DNA of 64,000 nucleotides, from NCBI RefSeq assembly GCF_027886475.1, contig NZ_CP115670.1:372001-436000 (forward strand). Direction: 5' to 3'. The DNA is from Corynebacterium sp. SCR221107. Lineage in GTDB: Bacteria; Actinomycetota; Actinomycetes; Mycobacteriales; Mycobacteriaceae. Numbering within the stretch: the stretch's first letter is position 1; each line of letters opens with the position of its first letter. This document shows, piece after piece, positions 18,214 through 27,504 of the stretch. Position numbers and translations under genes: made by a program. The notes under the pieces were generated by a model. It ran no database searches, was not told where the DNA came from, and was given only the letters and a program-made list of their open reading frames with translations.

Positions 18214-18621
18214 TTACTGCTTCTTCCCCTCCTCGTTGTCCTCGCCATCGGCCGGGTCTGAGGGCGCGGCAGGATCACCGGCCGGGGTCTGCGGCGAAAT
18301 AGCGCGTGGGTGCGAATCGGGGGAGTCGGCTTGGCCGGGGGAGGGTCCTACTTTTGTGCCGGGTTCCGACTGGTGGAACCGTTGCCGCGCTCGCTCGATG
18401 GCTTCTTCCTGGCGGGCTAGTTCCTCGGCCTTTTGCTTCTCCCGCTTCTCCTTGAACTGCTTCTTTTCCAGCTCCCAGAGGAATTGCTCATCGTCGTCGG
18501 GGCCTTTGATCGGCGCCGGTGCGGCGACCTGATTGTTGCGCTTCCAGGTGGCGGGGCCGAAGGCCTTCCACACTACAATGGCGGCGGCGATGAGGAGGAT
18601 AAGCAGCAGAAGCCTTCCCAC
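18214..18621 (-). CDS. Membrane-anchored coiled-coil protein
   Basis: A 135-residue protein with a single N-terminal membrane helix (residues 3-18), a charged coiled-coil stretch (about 45-85, rich in Glu, Lys, Gln and Arg) and an acidic Pro/Ser-rich tail. The GTG start follows GGAAGGAA at seven bases. I cannot assign a function. It stands alone, antisense to its right neighbour. Confidence 0.75.
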   Translation of the reverse strand: MGRLLLLILLIAAAIVVWKAFGPATWKRNNQVAAPAPIKGPDDDEQFLWELEKKQFKEKREKQKAEELARQEEAIERARQRFHQSEPGTKVGPSPGQADSPDSHPRAISPQTPAGDPAAPSDPADGEDNEEGKKQ

Positions 18622-18942
18622 GTGATGGTTCCTTCCAACAGTTACTCGTATGGCGGCCGTGCGCTACAGATGCGCGTGCGGTGGCCGGTTCCTGAGTTCG
18701 CACAATACCCGAAATATGATCTCCTCGGCACACACCAGGGATACCTCGGCCATAGCCGGTGCCGTAGAAAACTACGCAGACTTCGGGCCCCACGCGGGGT
18801 GGCCCACTGGCCCGCTTCTGGGTTTGAACTAGCGCCAAGCAATGCGCCAGTGAGGTGCAGCGGGTTGTTCTTCCGCCTTCAGCTGCCCGTGGTGTGGTGA
18901 GGGGATACGCGCGCCGGTGAACGACCGAGTAGGGTAGGTGAG
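18622..18942. other. Intergenic region between divergent small membrane genes
   Basis: About 320 bases with no supported gene. It ends with the leaderless promoter of the DUF4229 gene; nothing else clear is visible. Confidence 0.45.
18930..18935 (+). promoter_or_regulatory. Leaderless promoter -10 of the DUF4229 gene
   Basis: TAGGGT is followed by seven bases and the GTG start at 18943. No ribosome site lies between. Confidence 0.6.
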
Positions 18943-19263
18943 GTGACTGAAAACTCATCCGCACCGGAGCCGGTGCGCGATCCCGCCGTTCGCGCAGCCG
19001 CCCGCAAGAATGTGACGTTGTATGGCCTCGCCCGCTTGGGGCTTTTCATTGTGCTCACCGTGGTCATTCAGCTCATCGCCGTGGCCATTGATGCGCCCGT
19101 GCCGCTTCTGATCTCAGCGACGTTGGCGCTTCTCGTCGCCATGCCGTTGTCGATGTTCGTGTTCAAGGGGATGCGCATCCGCGCCACCGAGGCCGTGGCC
19201 TTGTGGGATTCCCAGCGCAAGGCACACAAGGAATGGGTCCGCCAAGAGCTGGCCAACCGCTAG
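18943..19263 (+). CDS. DUF4229-type small membrane protein
   Basis: A 106-residue protein with two membrane helices (about residues 30-50 and 53-73) and conserved charged ends, typical of the actinobacterial DUF4229 family of unknown function that commonly neighbours menA. The C-terminal segment ALWDSQRKAHKEWVRQELA is helical and charged. It faces menA convergently across 160 bases. Confidence 0.82.
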   Translation: MTENSSAPEPVRDPAVRAAARKNVTLYGLARLGLFIVLTVVIQLIAVAIDAPVPLLISATLALLVAMPLSMFVFKGMRIRATEAVALWDSQRKAHKEWVRQELANR

Positions 19264-19359
19264 GGGCAGCTTTCCATAACGCAAGCGCGCCACCGGCACT
19301 TACCACCGCCCCTTTTGTCAAGGGAGGATGGAATCAGTGCTGGTGGCGTGCTTGTTATT

Positions 19360-19376
19360 GCTTGCCGACGCCCATC
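19360..19376 (+). repeat. Dispersed motif copy (GCTTGCCGACG type)
   Basis: GCTTGCCGACGCCCATC between the convergent DUF4229 and menA genes. Confidence 0.6.
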
Positions 19377-19423
19377 GGTTGCCTATCCGAACCCAGTCTG
19401 CGGCCGGCATCCGGGGCGATCAC

Positions 19424-20338
19424 CTAGCCCCCAAATCCCAAGGCTAGGGCGGTGATCACCGACCAGATGGCCATGGAGCGACCGGTGGCACCCAGGACCG
19501 GGATGAGAGCCTTCCCGCCGGCGTCGGTCATCACCGGGCGCGAGGCCTGCCACAGCAGCGGGGCCACGACGATGGCGGCGATTGCCCACAGCGTTTGGGT
19601 GGCAAGCAGCGCGGTGACCACAAACGGAATGCACACCAGGATGGCATAAAGGGTGCGGGTGCGTGCATCGCCCAAACGCACGGCGAGGGTGATCTTGCCG
19701 GATTCGGCGTCGGTGGGGATGTCACGCAGGTTGTTGACCAGATTGACCGCCGAGGACATCGAACCCACCGCGATGGCGACCACGAGGCCAACCCAGGTGA
19801 CGGTGCCCGCCTGGGTGAATTGGGTGCCGATCACGGCCACGAGGCCAAAGAAGACGAACACGGCGACCTCGCCCAGGCCGCGGTAGCCGTAGGGATTCTT
19901 GCCGCCGGTGTAGAACCAAGCGCCCAGGATGCAGGCCGCGCCCACGAGGATGAGCCACCACGCGCTAGCGATGGAGAGTGCGATGCCCGCCACCGCCGCC
20001 ACTCCGAAGGATAAGAAGGCCGCGTACTTCACCTTCTTCGGCTCCACGAGGCGCGAACCGGTAAGCCGTAGCGGTCCGGTACGGTCTTCGTCGGTGCCGC
20101 GAATTCCATCGGAATAGTCGTTGGCGTAGTTGACGCCGATGATCAGCGCCCACGCCACCACGGCCGCCAGAAGCGCGCGCCACCAGCTTGCAGCACCCGC
20201 GAAGGCGGCGGCGCCGGTGCCGGCGATGACCGGGGCGAAGGCATTGGCCCACGTGTGCGGGCGTGCGCCTTCGAGCCACTGGGCTGGGGTGGCGCCCGGG
20301 TAGCTAGCCTGTGGACCATTCGATTCGTTCAAAGACAT
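19424..20338 (-). CDS. menA: 1,4-dihydroxy-2-naphthoate polyprenyltransferase
   Basis: MenA attaches the polyprenyl chain to 1,4-dihydroxy-2-naphthoate in the membrane, giving demethylmenaquinone. The 304-residue product has eight or nine membrane helices and the Asp-rich prenyl-diphosphate motif [17 protein letters not shown], with a second Asp motif in [17 protein letters not shown]. The start (MSLNES) was chosen by homology and because GACAAT lies seven bases upstream; a longer frame to 20602 is unsupported. Confidence 0.94.
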   Translation of the reverse strand: MSLNESNGPQASYPGATPAQWLEGARPHTWANAFAPVIAGTGAAAFAGAASWWRALLAAVVAWALIIGVNYANDYSDGIRGTDEDRTGPLRLTGSRLVEPKKVKYAAFLSFGVAAVAGIALSIASAWWLILVGAACILGAWFYTGGKNPYGYRGLGEVAVFVFFGLVAVIGTQFTQAGTVTWVGLVVAIAVGSMSSAVNLVNNLRDIPTDAESGKITLAVRLGDARTRTLYAILVCIPFVVTALLATQTLWAIAAIVVAPLLWQASRPVMTDAGGKALIPVLGATGRSMAIWSVITALALGFGG

Positions 20339-20709
20339 GTCCTCTATTGTCCCCCGGGTGCCCATCGAAGCCCAAAAACACCTAGGCGAAAAGGTAATGC
20401 TCGTGGCTAGCGCAGCACCCACATGGGCAGCGATGAGCGCGGGCCACGCGGGCACAACTCGGTGCGAAGTTCGTACGAACCACAGCGGGCGTGTCCGTGG
20501 CGAGGCGTGTGTCTGCCTGCCCTCAAAGGTGTACTCGTAGGCGTGCAAGCAAGCGGCCAAAAAAAGCCTTTCGACAGCAGCTATTCCGTAATCTGAACCC
20601 ATCGCTATGTCGATAACAGTTACATAACGACATGTAAAGGGTCGTGAAAATGCATGTCGCTTTATTTAGCCATGGAAGGGAGAACGTGTTTACCCAATGA
20701 TTGGAGTAA
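20339..20709. other. Intergenic region right of menA
   Basis: Composition shifts from GC-rich to clearly AT-richer at about 20570. No gene is supported; the AT-rich part leads into a decayed secreted-peptide gene. Confidence 0.45.
20346..20351 (-). promoter_or_regulatory. Leaderless promoter -10 of menA
   Basis: GACAAT on the minus strand, then seven bases, then ATG. Confidence 0.55.
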
Positions 20710-21006
20710 ATGATGATCGGCAATCGAACTCGAAAAAGATCTTTAGCTACAACATTCGCGTGTTTGGGTGCAGCTTTTGCACTAGCCATGCCAGCTCAAT
20801 CTGTTGAACCTACTCGCTTCGAGTGAAGCCACGACCTAGAAGATAGAAAACAACCAAACGATCACGTATTCCGATGGCACACTGTGACGGCGGTAGTGAA
20901 AAAAGATGGACAGAGTGTGGAGCTGTATCTGAACGGAGAGTACGTGAAGACGACTTCGGTATTGCTGGTGTTGTCGCATCAGGAATTATTGGTATAGCAG
21001 GAGCAG
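20710..21006 (+). pseudogene. Remnant of a small secreted protein/peptide gene
   Basis: ATG-ATG at 20710 opens a frame with a clear signal peptide (MMIGNRTRKRSLATTFACLG, then AAFALAMPAQS) that meets TGA at 20824-20826 after 38 codons. Past the stop the same frame continues for 57 more codons (FRWHTVTAVVKKDGQSVELY and on). A second frame from 20874 reads MAHCDGGSEKRWTECGAVSE and ends in a Gly/Ile-rich hydrophobic tail. An interrupted secreted or bacteriocin-like protein is the best explanation, but no family match is certain. Confidence 0.4.
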
Positions 21007-21021
21007 AATGCTAAGACAACG

Positions 21022-21308
21022 ATGCAGAAACGTGATCCACTAAGTACATCACAACTTATTTCCGAGAGTTCGATCCTGCTGGCGATGGGCGTGACGTGGA
21101 CTGCGGTGGTCATTTACCGGTTCAACGTGAAGTCGATCGAGGGGGAGTGGGGGAATCTTCTCTTGGCTTCCTGCGGGTCCGGGTTTGGATCGCTGCCCTG
21201 TATGCGGGGCTTCGTCACAAGAACAAGCTAGTGTCCTTCGCGGTACTGGGATTACTAGCTAGTGCCTTCCTGCTCATCACGCTGGCTTATTATTCTGAAG
21301 CGCTATAA
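21022..21308 (+). pseudogene. Frameshifted small two-helix membrane protein
   Basis: The frame from 21022 encodes a first helix (SSILLAMGVTWTAVVIYRF) and runs into a stop near 21230. A second frame carries RVRVWIAALYAGLRHKNKL followed by a second helix (FAVLGLLASAFLLITLAYYS). Reading across a shift near 21165-21175 restores one protein. It lies just after the decayed secreted-protein gene and could have been its partner. Confidence 0.45.
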
Positions 21309-21474
21309 ACACCGGTGGGTCGTGGCGTGGGGTCTCGCAGTGTCGGTGTGCACTGCGCCTAGCCGGAGGCGCCACTATACTGAGCCGAAACCGACGTTTT
21401 CAACAAGTGCAACCTGAGTCATAAAGGTCGTGTCCTTATTTTCGCAGCCAGCGCTTGTAGATAAGGAGGAGCCG

Positions 21475-21810
21475 ATGTTTTTCAAGTCCACTTCCGACGA
21501 TGCCTACGCACGCCGCCTCGAAGGACGCGTCGAGGCCCTTGAGCGACAGGTGCTGCAGCTTAACCAGCAGGTGCGGGCCTTGTCTGCAGATCTCGGCGTT
21601 GAGATGGTGGCACACACCGGGTCCAGTGGGATGCCGGAGGTAGCCTCGGCCCGCACCAACGAGGTCTCGGCGGCGATCCATTCCCTGCTAAGCGAGGGCA
21701 AGACCGTGGCGGCGATCAAGGCGTACCGTGAGGAGACTGGAAGTGGGTTGCTTGAAGCCAAAGAAAAGATCGAAGCGGTTGTCCGCCAGTACGGATACAA
21801 GTCGAGCTAG
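21475..21810 (+). CDS. Ribosomal L7/L12 C-terminal-domain-like protein
   Basis: A 111-residue protein: an N-terminal coiled coil (residues 8-40) followed, after a linker, by a helix-turn-helix segment (AIHSLLSEGKTVAAIKAYRE, then TGSGLLEAKEKIEAVV) that resembles the L7/L12 C-terminal fold (KTVAIKxxRExTGxGLxEAK). It is not the ribosomal stalk protein, which is encoded later in the window. A perfect AAGGAGG lies upstream of the chosen ATG. Its role is unknown. Confidence 0.8.
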   Translation: MFFKSTSDDAYARRLEGRVEALERQVLQLNQQVRALSADLGVEMVAHTGSSGMPEVASARTNEVSAAIHSLLSEGKTVAAIKAYREETGSGLLEAKEKIEAVVRQYGYKSS

Positions 21811-22940
21811 GCTTGCCCAAACATGGCGATGACCGCGCGCCGATCCACCTTGCCGGGGCCGGTCAGGGGCAGCGCGTCTACGCGTAGCACCTGCTTGGGG
21901 AGCTGCCAGCGGGGCAGGTCATCGAGCGCCTCGATGATGTCCGTGGGGGCGGCAGTGCCCACATAGGCCGCGCAGATAGCCTGGCCGAGCCGGGGATCCG
22001 GCACGCCGACCACGCAGGCGGCCGTGACGGATGCCAGGTCGGTCATGCGGCGCTCGAGGACCTCCGGGTGAATCTTGAGTCCGCCGGAATCGATGATGGT
22101 GTCGATGCGCCCGGTGACGGTGAGCACGCCGTTGTCCAGGTAGCCGGTGTCAGAGGTGATGAACCAGCCATCAGAAAAGGCATCGCTGTCCACGTTGCGA
22201 TAGCCGCGGGAGATCATCGGTCCACCCAGGTGGATCCTTTCGCCCACAACCCGAACCTGGGCGCCCGGGATCGGGCGGCCGTTGTAGACGCAGCCGCCGG
22301 AGGTCTCCGAGGAACCATAGGTGCTGACCACGGTGATGCCGAGTTCGCGCGCTGCGCGGGCATCGTCGGCACGCAAGGGAGCACCGCCCACCAAGATCGC
22401 GTCGAAAAGGCGCAAGGCCTCGATGCCGACGAGGGTGTCCATTGCTTTGAGAAGCTGCATCGGCGTCAGCGCCGTGTAGCAGCGAGAACTCTCGCCGGCC
22501 AGGCGGCTTGCGGCCTGGGCGAAGGTGGGGACGTGGAAGCCGCCGCGGACGTCGACCACGAGCGGGTCGATGCCAGCGACCAAGGAGCGCACCAATACTT
22601 GGATGCCTGCGATGTGGTGCGGGGGCATCGCTAAGAGCCATGCGCCTTCTCCGCCCAGGAACTGGTGGGTGGCGTCGGCGGAAGACACCAGGTTGGCGGG
22701 GGTGAGCATCGCGCCTTTGGGGGTGCCGGTGGACCCGGAGGTGGCGACCACGACGGCGATGCCTTCGTCGATAGGCTCGCCGGTGCGCATGCTGCGGCGC
22801 AGTAGCTGTGCGCGCGCCGGGTCGTCGGAAGGCAAGGGGACGAAGCTGCGCTGGCCGGCGATGGACTCCTCAAGCAGGCTGAGGGTCGCATCGATGGCGG
22901 CGGGGTCGACGATAAAAGGCTCGAGTATGGGCACCCACAC
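21807..22940 (-). CDS. menE: o-Succinylbenzoate-CoA ligase
   Basis: MenE adenylates o-succinylbenzoate and forms its CoA thioester in menaquinone synthesis. The AMP-binding P-loop ATSGSTGTPKGAMLTP, the STYGSSETSGG adenine motif, the DTGYLDNGVLTVTGRIDTII hinge and the C-terminal lysine block (GPGKVDRRAV) are present. I chose GTG at 22940 because AGGTGGGG lies seven bases upstream; an ATG at 22964 is possible. The stop overlaps by four bases the convergent L7/L12-like gene. Confidence 0.93.
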   Translation of the reverse strand: MWVPILEPFIVDPAAIDATLSLLEESIAGQRSFVPLPSDDPARAQLLRRSMRTGEPIDEGIAVVVATSGSTGTPKGAMLTPANLVSSADATHQFLGGEGAWLLAMPPHHIAGIQVLVRSLVAGIDPLVVDVRGGFHVPTFAQAASRLAGESSRCYTALTPMQLLKAMDTLVGIEALRLFDAILVGGAPLRADDARAARELGITVVSTYGSSETSGGCVYNGRPIPGAQVRVVGERIHLGGPMISRGYRNVDSDAFSDGWFITSDTGYLDNGVLTVTGRIDTIIDSGGLKIHPEVLERRMTDLASVTAACVVGVPDPRLGQAICAAYVGTAAPTDIIEALDDLPRWQLPKQVLRVDALPLTGPGKVDRRAVIAMFGQA

Positions 22941-23007
22941 ATAATAACCCCACCTGACTGGCATAAAATCTTGGCCAGGAGTCTTCTTTCGATGACAAGG
23001 AATTGCC

Positions 23008-24429
23008 ATGCACTCGCCCCTAGAACTTGCAGCAGCTTCCGTTCGCTCCACCGTTACAGCCACCGTCGCAGCGAGCGTTGCGGCGACCATCGCGTCGGTT
23101 TCATGCTTGCCGACGCCCACCGCCGCAGCTGCTACAACTGATGCGACTGCTGCAGCCGCCACAACGGCCTCTGTCGCTGAGGTCTGCCCGGCGGTGGAGG
23201 TGATGACCGCCGGGGGATCCGGCTCGGCTAACCCCAACGATGATCCCAACTACCCCTTGGGACTTGTTGTGGGCAATAATTATGCGGCGACGCTGCAAAA
23301 GAACTATGACAATGTGCGCACCTGGCAGCTTCCTTATGATGGCACCGCCGGGGTGATCCCCTCCAATAACAACAACGGCCTCGATGGCTTTCCTTCCTAC
23401 AAGGACTCGCAGACCATGGGCCGGCGTACCCTCCAACAACATGTGGATGAGGTGCGAGCGCAGTGCCCAGACTCGGCGTTGTATTTTGTCGGCTACTCCC
23501 AAGGAGCGGACATCGTAGGCGATGTGTTTGAGGGGATGGACGATAATACGGTTGGAAAGACCCTTGGTGCCATCTTGCTCTCCGATCCCAAGCGAGGACC
23601 ACAGGATGGGGCGCGGCTGGTGGGAACGAACTACGGGGATCCTTCCCCAGGATTTGGGGGCATTGCGGGGCATCGCGTTGACGGAGCTTTCGACCGCTTC
23701 GAGGGCAAGGTAATAAGCATTTGTTCAAAGGAGGACACGGTCTGTGATGCTGATCCGGAAGGGACTGCGGCAGCACTGGGAAGGAGATATCAGCAAGACT
23801 CCATGCCAGCCCCGGTGCGCCCCCAAGTGGGTTTCGATCGCATGCTGATGGATGGCAGCTTTGTTGCCGCCACCGCCCCACAGGCTGGCACCATCGCCTA
23901 TGCCGTGGCACGGCGCGATTCTAGTCTTATTGGTTCTGCCCTGCATCAAGCGGCCGAAACTGCGTGGCTGAGCGTGCCGCAAAGCAACACACTGCACCAG
24001 CTTGCCGACGAAGCCAGGGTGGTCTTCGACGTGTTATTTGAGCGCGGCACCTTTGAGCCCAAGGGCGGGGTCGCAACCGGAAACCCGGATCTCGATACCG
24101 CGATCGCCATCGCGCAGATAGCCTCAAATCCGCTGGCGAATCCGGATGTGGCGGAGGCACTGCACGTGTTCGACCGGCACTTTCGGTATCTTGGCGAGTC
24201 GGAAGAATTCACCACCATAGACGGTGTGCGGGTAGATGATTGGATCGCCAACGAGGTGCTCAACTCCGTGGCAGGCTACCTAGGACATCCCCCGCAACAG
24301 CCAGTTCTAGCCGAGGCGCGCCGCACGCCGGTCAAGGACGTCGTTCGGAAATTGTGGGGAGTCCTTAACCAAGTGGGGGGAGGCCGCAACCCAGCGGCGC
24401 AGTGGCTGTGGCGCACCTTTGACCTTTAG
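23008..24429 (+). CDS. Secreted cutinase-family / alpha-beta hydrolase
   Basis: A 473-residue secreted protein with an Ala/Val/Thr-rich signal and linker (about residues 1-58), then a cutinase-like domain from CPAVEVMTAGGSGSA. The nucleophile Ser lies in YFVGYSQGAD (near residue 157), and a Cys-flanked CSKEDTVCD holds the probable catalytic Asp. The C-terminal 170 residues extend beyond a minimal cutinase. Related corynebacterial proteins act on cell-envelope or exogenous esters; the substrate here is unknown. ATG follows AAGGAA. The signal region contains a copy of the dispersed GCTTGCCGACGCCCA motif. Confidence 0.85.
   Translation: MHSPLELAAASVRSTVTATVAASVAATIASVSCLPTPTAAAATTDATAAAATTASVAEVCPAVEVMTAGGSGSANPNDDPNYPLGLVVGNNYAATLQKNYDNVRTWQLPYDGTAGVIPSNNNNGLDGFPSYKDSQTMGRRTLQQHVDEVRAQCPDSALYFVGYSQGADIVGDVFEGMDDNTVGKTLGAILLSDPKRGPQDGARLVGTNYGDPSPGFGGIAGHRVDGAFDRFEGKVISICSKEDTVCDADPEGTAAALGRRYQQDSMPAPVRPQVGFDRMLMDGSFVAATAPQAGTIAYAVARRDSSLIGSALHQAAETAWLSVPQSNTLHQLADEARVVFDVLFERGTFEPKGGVATGNPDLDTAIAIAQIASNPLANPDVAEALHVFDRHFRYLGESEEFTTIDGVRVDDWIANEVLNSVAGYLGHPPQQPVLAEARRTPVKDVVRKLWGVLNQVGGGRNPAAQWLWRTFDL
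23105..23121 (+). repeat. Dispersed motif copy inside the cutinase signal region
   Basis: GCTTGCCGACGCCCACC, encoding part of SCLPTPT in a variable signal/linker region. Confidence 0.5.
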
Positions 24430-25400
24430 TAATAGTAAGGAAACGGCGACCAGTCCGGATCACGCTTTTCGAGGAAGGAGTTCTTGCCCTCCACGGCCTC
24501 ATCGGTCATATAAGCCAGGCGGGTCGCCTCACCGGCGAAGACCTGCTGGCCCATGAGGCCGTCGTCGGTGAGGTTGAAGGCAAACTTCAGCATGCGCTGG
24601 GCGGTGGGGGACTTTCCGTTGATTTCCCGGGCCATCTGGATGGCGGCGTCTTCGAGGTCGGCGTGGTCGACAACCTCGTTGACGGCACCCATTTCATACA
24701 TGCGCTGGGCATCGTAGGTACGACCTAAGAAGAAGATCTCGCGGGCATACTTTTGCCCCACCATCTTTGCCAGGTAGGCGGAGCCATATCCAGCATCGAA
24801 AGATCCGACGTCGGCGTCGGTCTGCTTGAAACGAGCCTCCTGCCGGGAGGCGACGGTCATATCGCAGACCACATGAAGTGAATGCCCGCCACCGGCGGCC
24901 CAGCCGTTGACCACGGCGATGACGACCTTCGGCATGGTGCGGATGAGCCGCTGAACCTCCAGGATGTGCAGGCGCCCACCCTCGACCTTGGTGCGTGCTT
25001 CGTCGACGGTGGAGGCATCCGCGGTGGCGTCGTCGTGGGCGTGCTCGTTGGCGTAGCGGTAGCCGGAGCGGCCACGGATGCGCTGATCGCCGCCGGAGCA
25101 AAAGGCCCAGCCGCCATCCTTCACGCTCGGACCGTTGCCGGTGATGAGCACCGTTCCCACGTCCGGGGTCCTTCGTGCGTGGTCGAGGGCGCGGTAGAGC
25201 TCGTCGACGGTGTGGGGGCGGAAGGCGTTGCGCACCTCCGGGCGGTCGAAGGCGATGCGTACCACGCCGTCGGCGCGGGTATTGCCGCGCAGGCGGTGAT
25301 AGGTGATATCGGTAAGATCCTCGAAGCCGGGCACGGGCTTCCACAGCTCCGGCTTAAACGGATTGTCTGTGCTGTACTTGCTTTTGGGACTAGTGGTCAT
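24426..25400 (-). CDS. menB: 1,4-Dihydroxy-2-naphthoyl-CoA synthase
   Basis: MenB is a crotonase-fold enzyme that cyclises o-succinylbenzoyl-CoA. The GGDQRIRGRSGY oxyanion region, VNGWAAGGGHSLHVVCD, and DADVGSFDAGYGSAYLAKMVG with the active-site Asp are present, and the C-terminus ends in RDPDWSPFPYYY as usual. The 324-residue length includes a short extra N-terminus. The stop overlaps by four bases the convergent cutinase gene. The start is leaderless, six bases after TAGAAT. Confidence 0.95.
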   Translation of the reverse strand: MTTSPKSKYSTDNPFKPELWKPVPGFEDLTDITYHRLRGNTRADGVVRIAFDRPEVRNAFRPHTVDELYRALDHARRTPDVGTVLITGNGPSVKDGGWAFCSGGDQRIRGRSGYRYANEHAHDDATADASTVDEARTKVEGGRLHILEVQRLIRTMPKVVIAVVNGWAAGGGHSLHVVCDMTVASRQEARFKQTDADVGSFDAGYGSAYLAKMVGQKYAREIFFLGRTYDAQRMYEMGAVNEVVDHADLEDAAIQMAREINGKSPTAQRMLKFAFNLTDDGLMGQQVFAGEATRLAYMTDEAVEGKNSFLEKRDPDWSPFPYYY

Positions 25401-25406
25401 TTCTTC

Positions 25407-25412
25407 ATTCTA
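25407..25412 (-). promoter_or_regulatory. Leaderless promoter -10 of menB
   Basis: TAGAAT on the minus strand, six bases, then ATG; no ribosome site. Confidence 0.6.
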
Positions 25413-25424
25413 TAGGTGCGACCC

Positions 25425-26440
25425 TCACGGGGTCTGCCTACGCATAGACGCCGCTGCCAACCCGAGGAACACCACCAGAAAGCCTACCAGAGCTGCCATT
25501 TCCAGCCCGGTGGCTGTGTCACCGGCGCTGACTTTGGTGATGACATCCACGGCATAACTTAAGGGCAACACCTTGGAGAGTTTCTCCAATGCTGTTTGGC
25601 AGGTCGTCGCGGGGTACCAGCAATCCGCAGAGCAGGAACTGGGGAAAGATGAGGGCCGGCGTGAATTGGCCGGCCTGAAACTGCGTGCGAGCGAACGAGG
25701 ATGCAAGCAACCCGGGCGCGGTGCCGGCGAGGGCGTCGGCAAGCGTGACGGCGAAAAATTGCCACATCGGAACGTGAACGTCCACGCCGAGTAGTCCAAT
25801 GACCACCGCGCAGGACCAGGAGGTGGTCGCAGTGCTCGGCCTCGTCGAGCACGTGGCTGGAGATAATGAGCGTGGTGCCTTGATCCTGCATGTGTCTAAA
25901 CATTGTCTACAATTGGCTTCCACAATTGTCTTCTCAGAATGGGGTCAAGTCCGACCGTCGGTTCAAAAGAGAATGGGGACCTCGGGCCCGCCGATGAGCG
26001 CCATGCCCAGGCTGACGCGGGAGTGTTGCCCACCGCTTAGATTGTGCACAATGGTGTGGATTTGTCCTGTAAACCAAGGCTTTCGATGACTTCCTCCACG
26101 CGGGAGCGCGGCTTTTTGAGCAAGCCGGCGCAATAGGCGAGGTTCTCGGCGACGGTTAGGTCGGCATAGACGCTGGCTTGTTGCATGGCATGACCCACGC
26201 GCCGCAGAGGTGCTGGTGATCCCGCGGAAAGTCCGAGTACGGGCAGCCTCCCGCGGATGGTGGCCTGGGTGCCAACGACCATGCGCAGTAGGGTGTACTT
26301 TCCGGCGCCGGATGGGCCGATGACTCCAGTGATACTGGCGCGTGGGATCTGAAAGTCCACGGGTGTCAGATGTCGCGCCTGGGCGGCGGTGGCCGAAACT
26401 GCGTAGGTGTCGGGGCTTGTGAGATTAACGTAAGGGGGCT
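25425..26440 (-). pseudogene. Decayed ABC-2 type transporter (ATPase joined to permease remnant)
   Basis: Read on the minus strand, the upstream part carries a Walker A (GVIGPSGAGKYT, with Tyr for the usual Ser), LADLTVAENLAYCAGL-like sequence and, at the very end of that frame, LSGGQ. Stops and shifts follow; EPTVGLDPILRRQLWK and then LIISSHVLDEAEHCDHLLVL appear in other frames. After a further join the sequence becomes an ABC-2 permease C-terminus (TPALIFPQFLLCGLLVPRDD, then LPLSYAVDVIT). The ATPase tail and permease N-half are missing, so an internal deletion plus several frameshifts have inactivated the pair. It lies between menB and menC. Confidence 0.8.
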
Positions 26441-26447
26441 GGTGAAA

Positions 26448-26453
26448 TATAGT
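26448..26453 (+). promoter_or_regulatory. Leaderless promoter -10 of menC
   Basis: TATAGT, seven bases, then the ATG at 26461. Confidence 0.65.
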
Positions 26454-26460
26454 CAAAGGT

Positions 26461-27504
26461 ATGACCGAAGAAACACATTCCGACTCATCCTGGCCCAATA
26501 TCGATGAGGTCCTCGCCCGCGCGCACGTGGTTGCGCTTCCCATGCGCGTGCCTTTTCGTGGGGTAACCACCCGCGAGGCCCTGCTCATCGAGGGAACCGC
26601 CGGGTGGGGTGAGTTTTCCCCCTTCGTGGAATACGGTCCGGAGGAATCCGCAGCCTGGTTGCGGTGTGGGATGGAGATGGCTTTCGACGGCCCACCGGCG
26701 TTCCTGCGCGACGTGGTGGAGGTTAACGCCACGATCCCCGCGGTACCCGCGGGGCAGGTGGCTGAGGTTCTCGCCCGCTACCCGGGAGTGCGAACGGTCA
26801 AGGTGAAGGTGGCCGAGAAGGGGCAGACGCTTGCCGACGATGTCGCCCGCGTGGCGGCCGTGCGAGACATCTTGCCGAATGCGGTGATCCGCGTTGACGC
26901 CAATCGGGGCTGGAGCGTGGAGGAAGCGTTAGCGGCGGCGAGGCAGCTCGCCCCAGTCGACTACCTGGAGCAGCCGTGTGCGAGCGTTGACGAACTCGCG
27001 CAACTGCGTCAGTTCCTGGTGCGCAACGGACTGTTCGTGCGCGTGGCCGCGGATGAGTCCATTCGGCGTGCGCAGGACCCCTATGAGGTGGCCAGGCGTC
27101 ACGCGGCCGATGTTGCCGTGGTCAAGGCGGCCCCACTCGGCGGGCCGCGGGCTGTGCTGACGATCGCCGAGTTTATGCGGGCGCGCGGGTTGGACATCAC
27201 CGTTGCCAGCGCGCTGGATACGGGCGTGGGCATGAACGCCGGGCTGGCCGCGGTCGCCGCCTTGCCGAAGCATGCCGACGATGATGATTTTGACGTGCCC
27301 CCGGCGGCGGCCGGATTGGCCACGCAAAGCCTGTTTGTCGAAGACGTGACGGCAACGCGCGAGCTTGTCGACGGGCAAGTGAAAGTCGAGATGTTGGCTC
27401 CCGAACCTGAGCGCCTCGAGGGCCTCACGGCACCCGGGCCTCGGCGTGACTGGTGGCTGAACCGGGTACGGGAATGCTGGCCGTTCCTGGAAGGCCGGGC
27501 TTAA
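26461..27504 (+). CDS. menC: o-Succinylbenzoate synthase
   Basis: MenC is an enolase-superfamily dehydratase that forms o-succinylbenzoate. The acid/base lysine motif VKVKV, metal ligands in RVDANRGWS, LEQPC and AADES, and the second lysine in VVKAAPLGG follow the expected order. The length of 347 residues is usual for actinobacterial MenC. A leaderless start is indicated. It is transcribed away from menB, with the decayed ABC transporter between them. Confidence 0.95.
   Translation: MTEETHSDSSWPNIDEVLARAHVVALPMRVPFRGVTTREALLIEGTAGWGEFSPFVEYGPEESAAWLRCGMEMAFDGPPAFLRDVVEVNATIPAVPAGQVAEVLARYPGVRTVKVKVAEKGQTLADDVARVAAVRDILPNAVIRVDANRGWSVEEALAAARQLAPVDYLEQPCASVDELAQLRQFLVRNGLFVRVAADESIRRAQDPYEVARRHAADVAVVKAAPLGGPRAVLTIAEFMRARGLDITVASALDTGVGMNAGLAAVAALPKHADDDDFDVPPAAAGLATQSLFVEDVTATRELVDGQVKVEMLAPEPERLEGLTAPGPRRDWWLNRVRECWPFLEGRA

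Noticed and set aside
24001..24014. Further CTTGCCGACG matches inside coding regions (also 26829 and 40745)
   Set aside because: Common Leu-Ala-Asp codons in a GC-rich genome explain these partial matches; they lack the CCCA extension.
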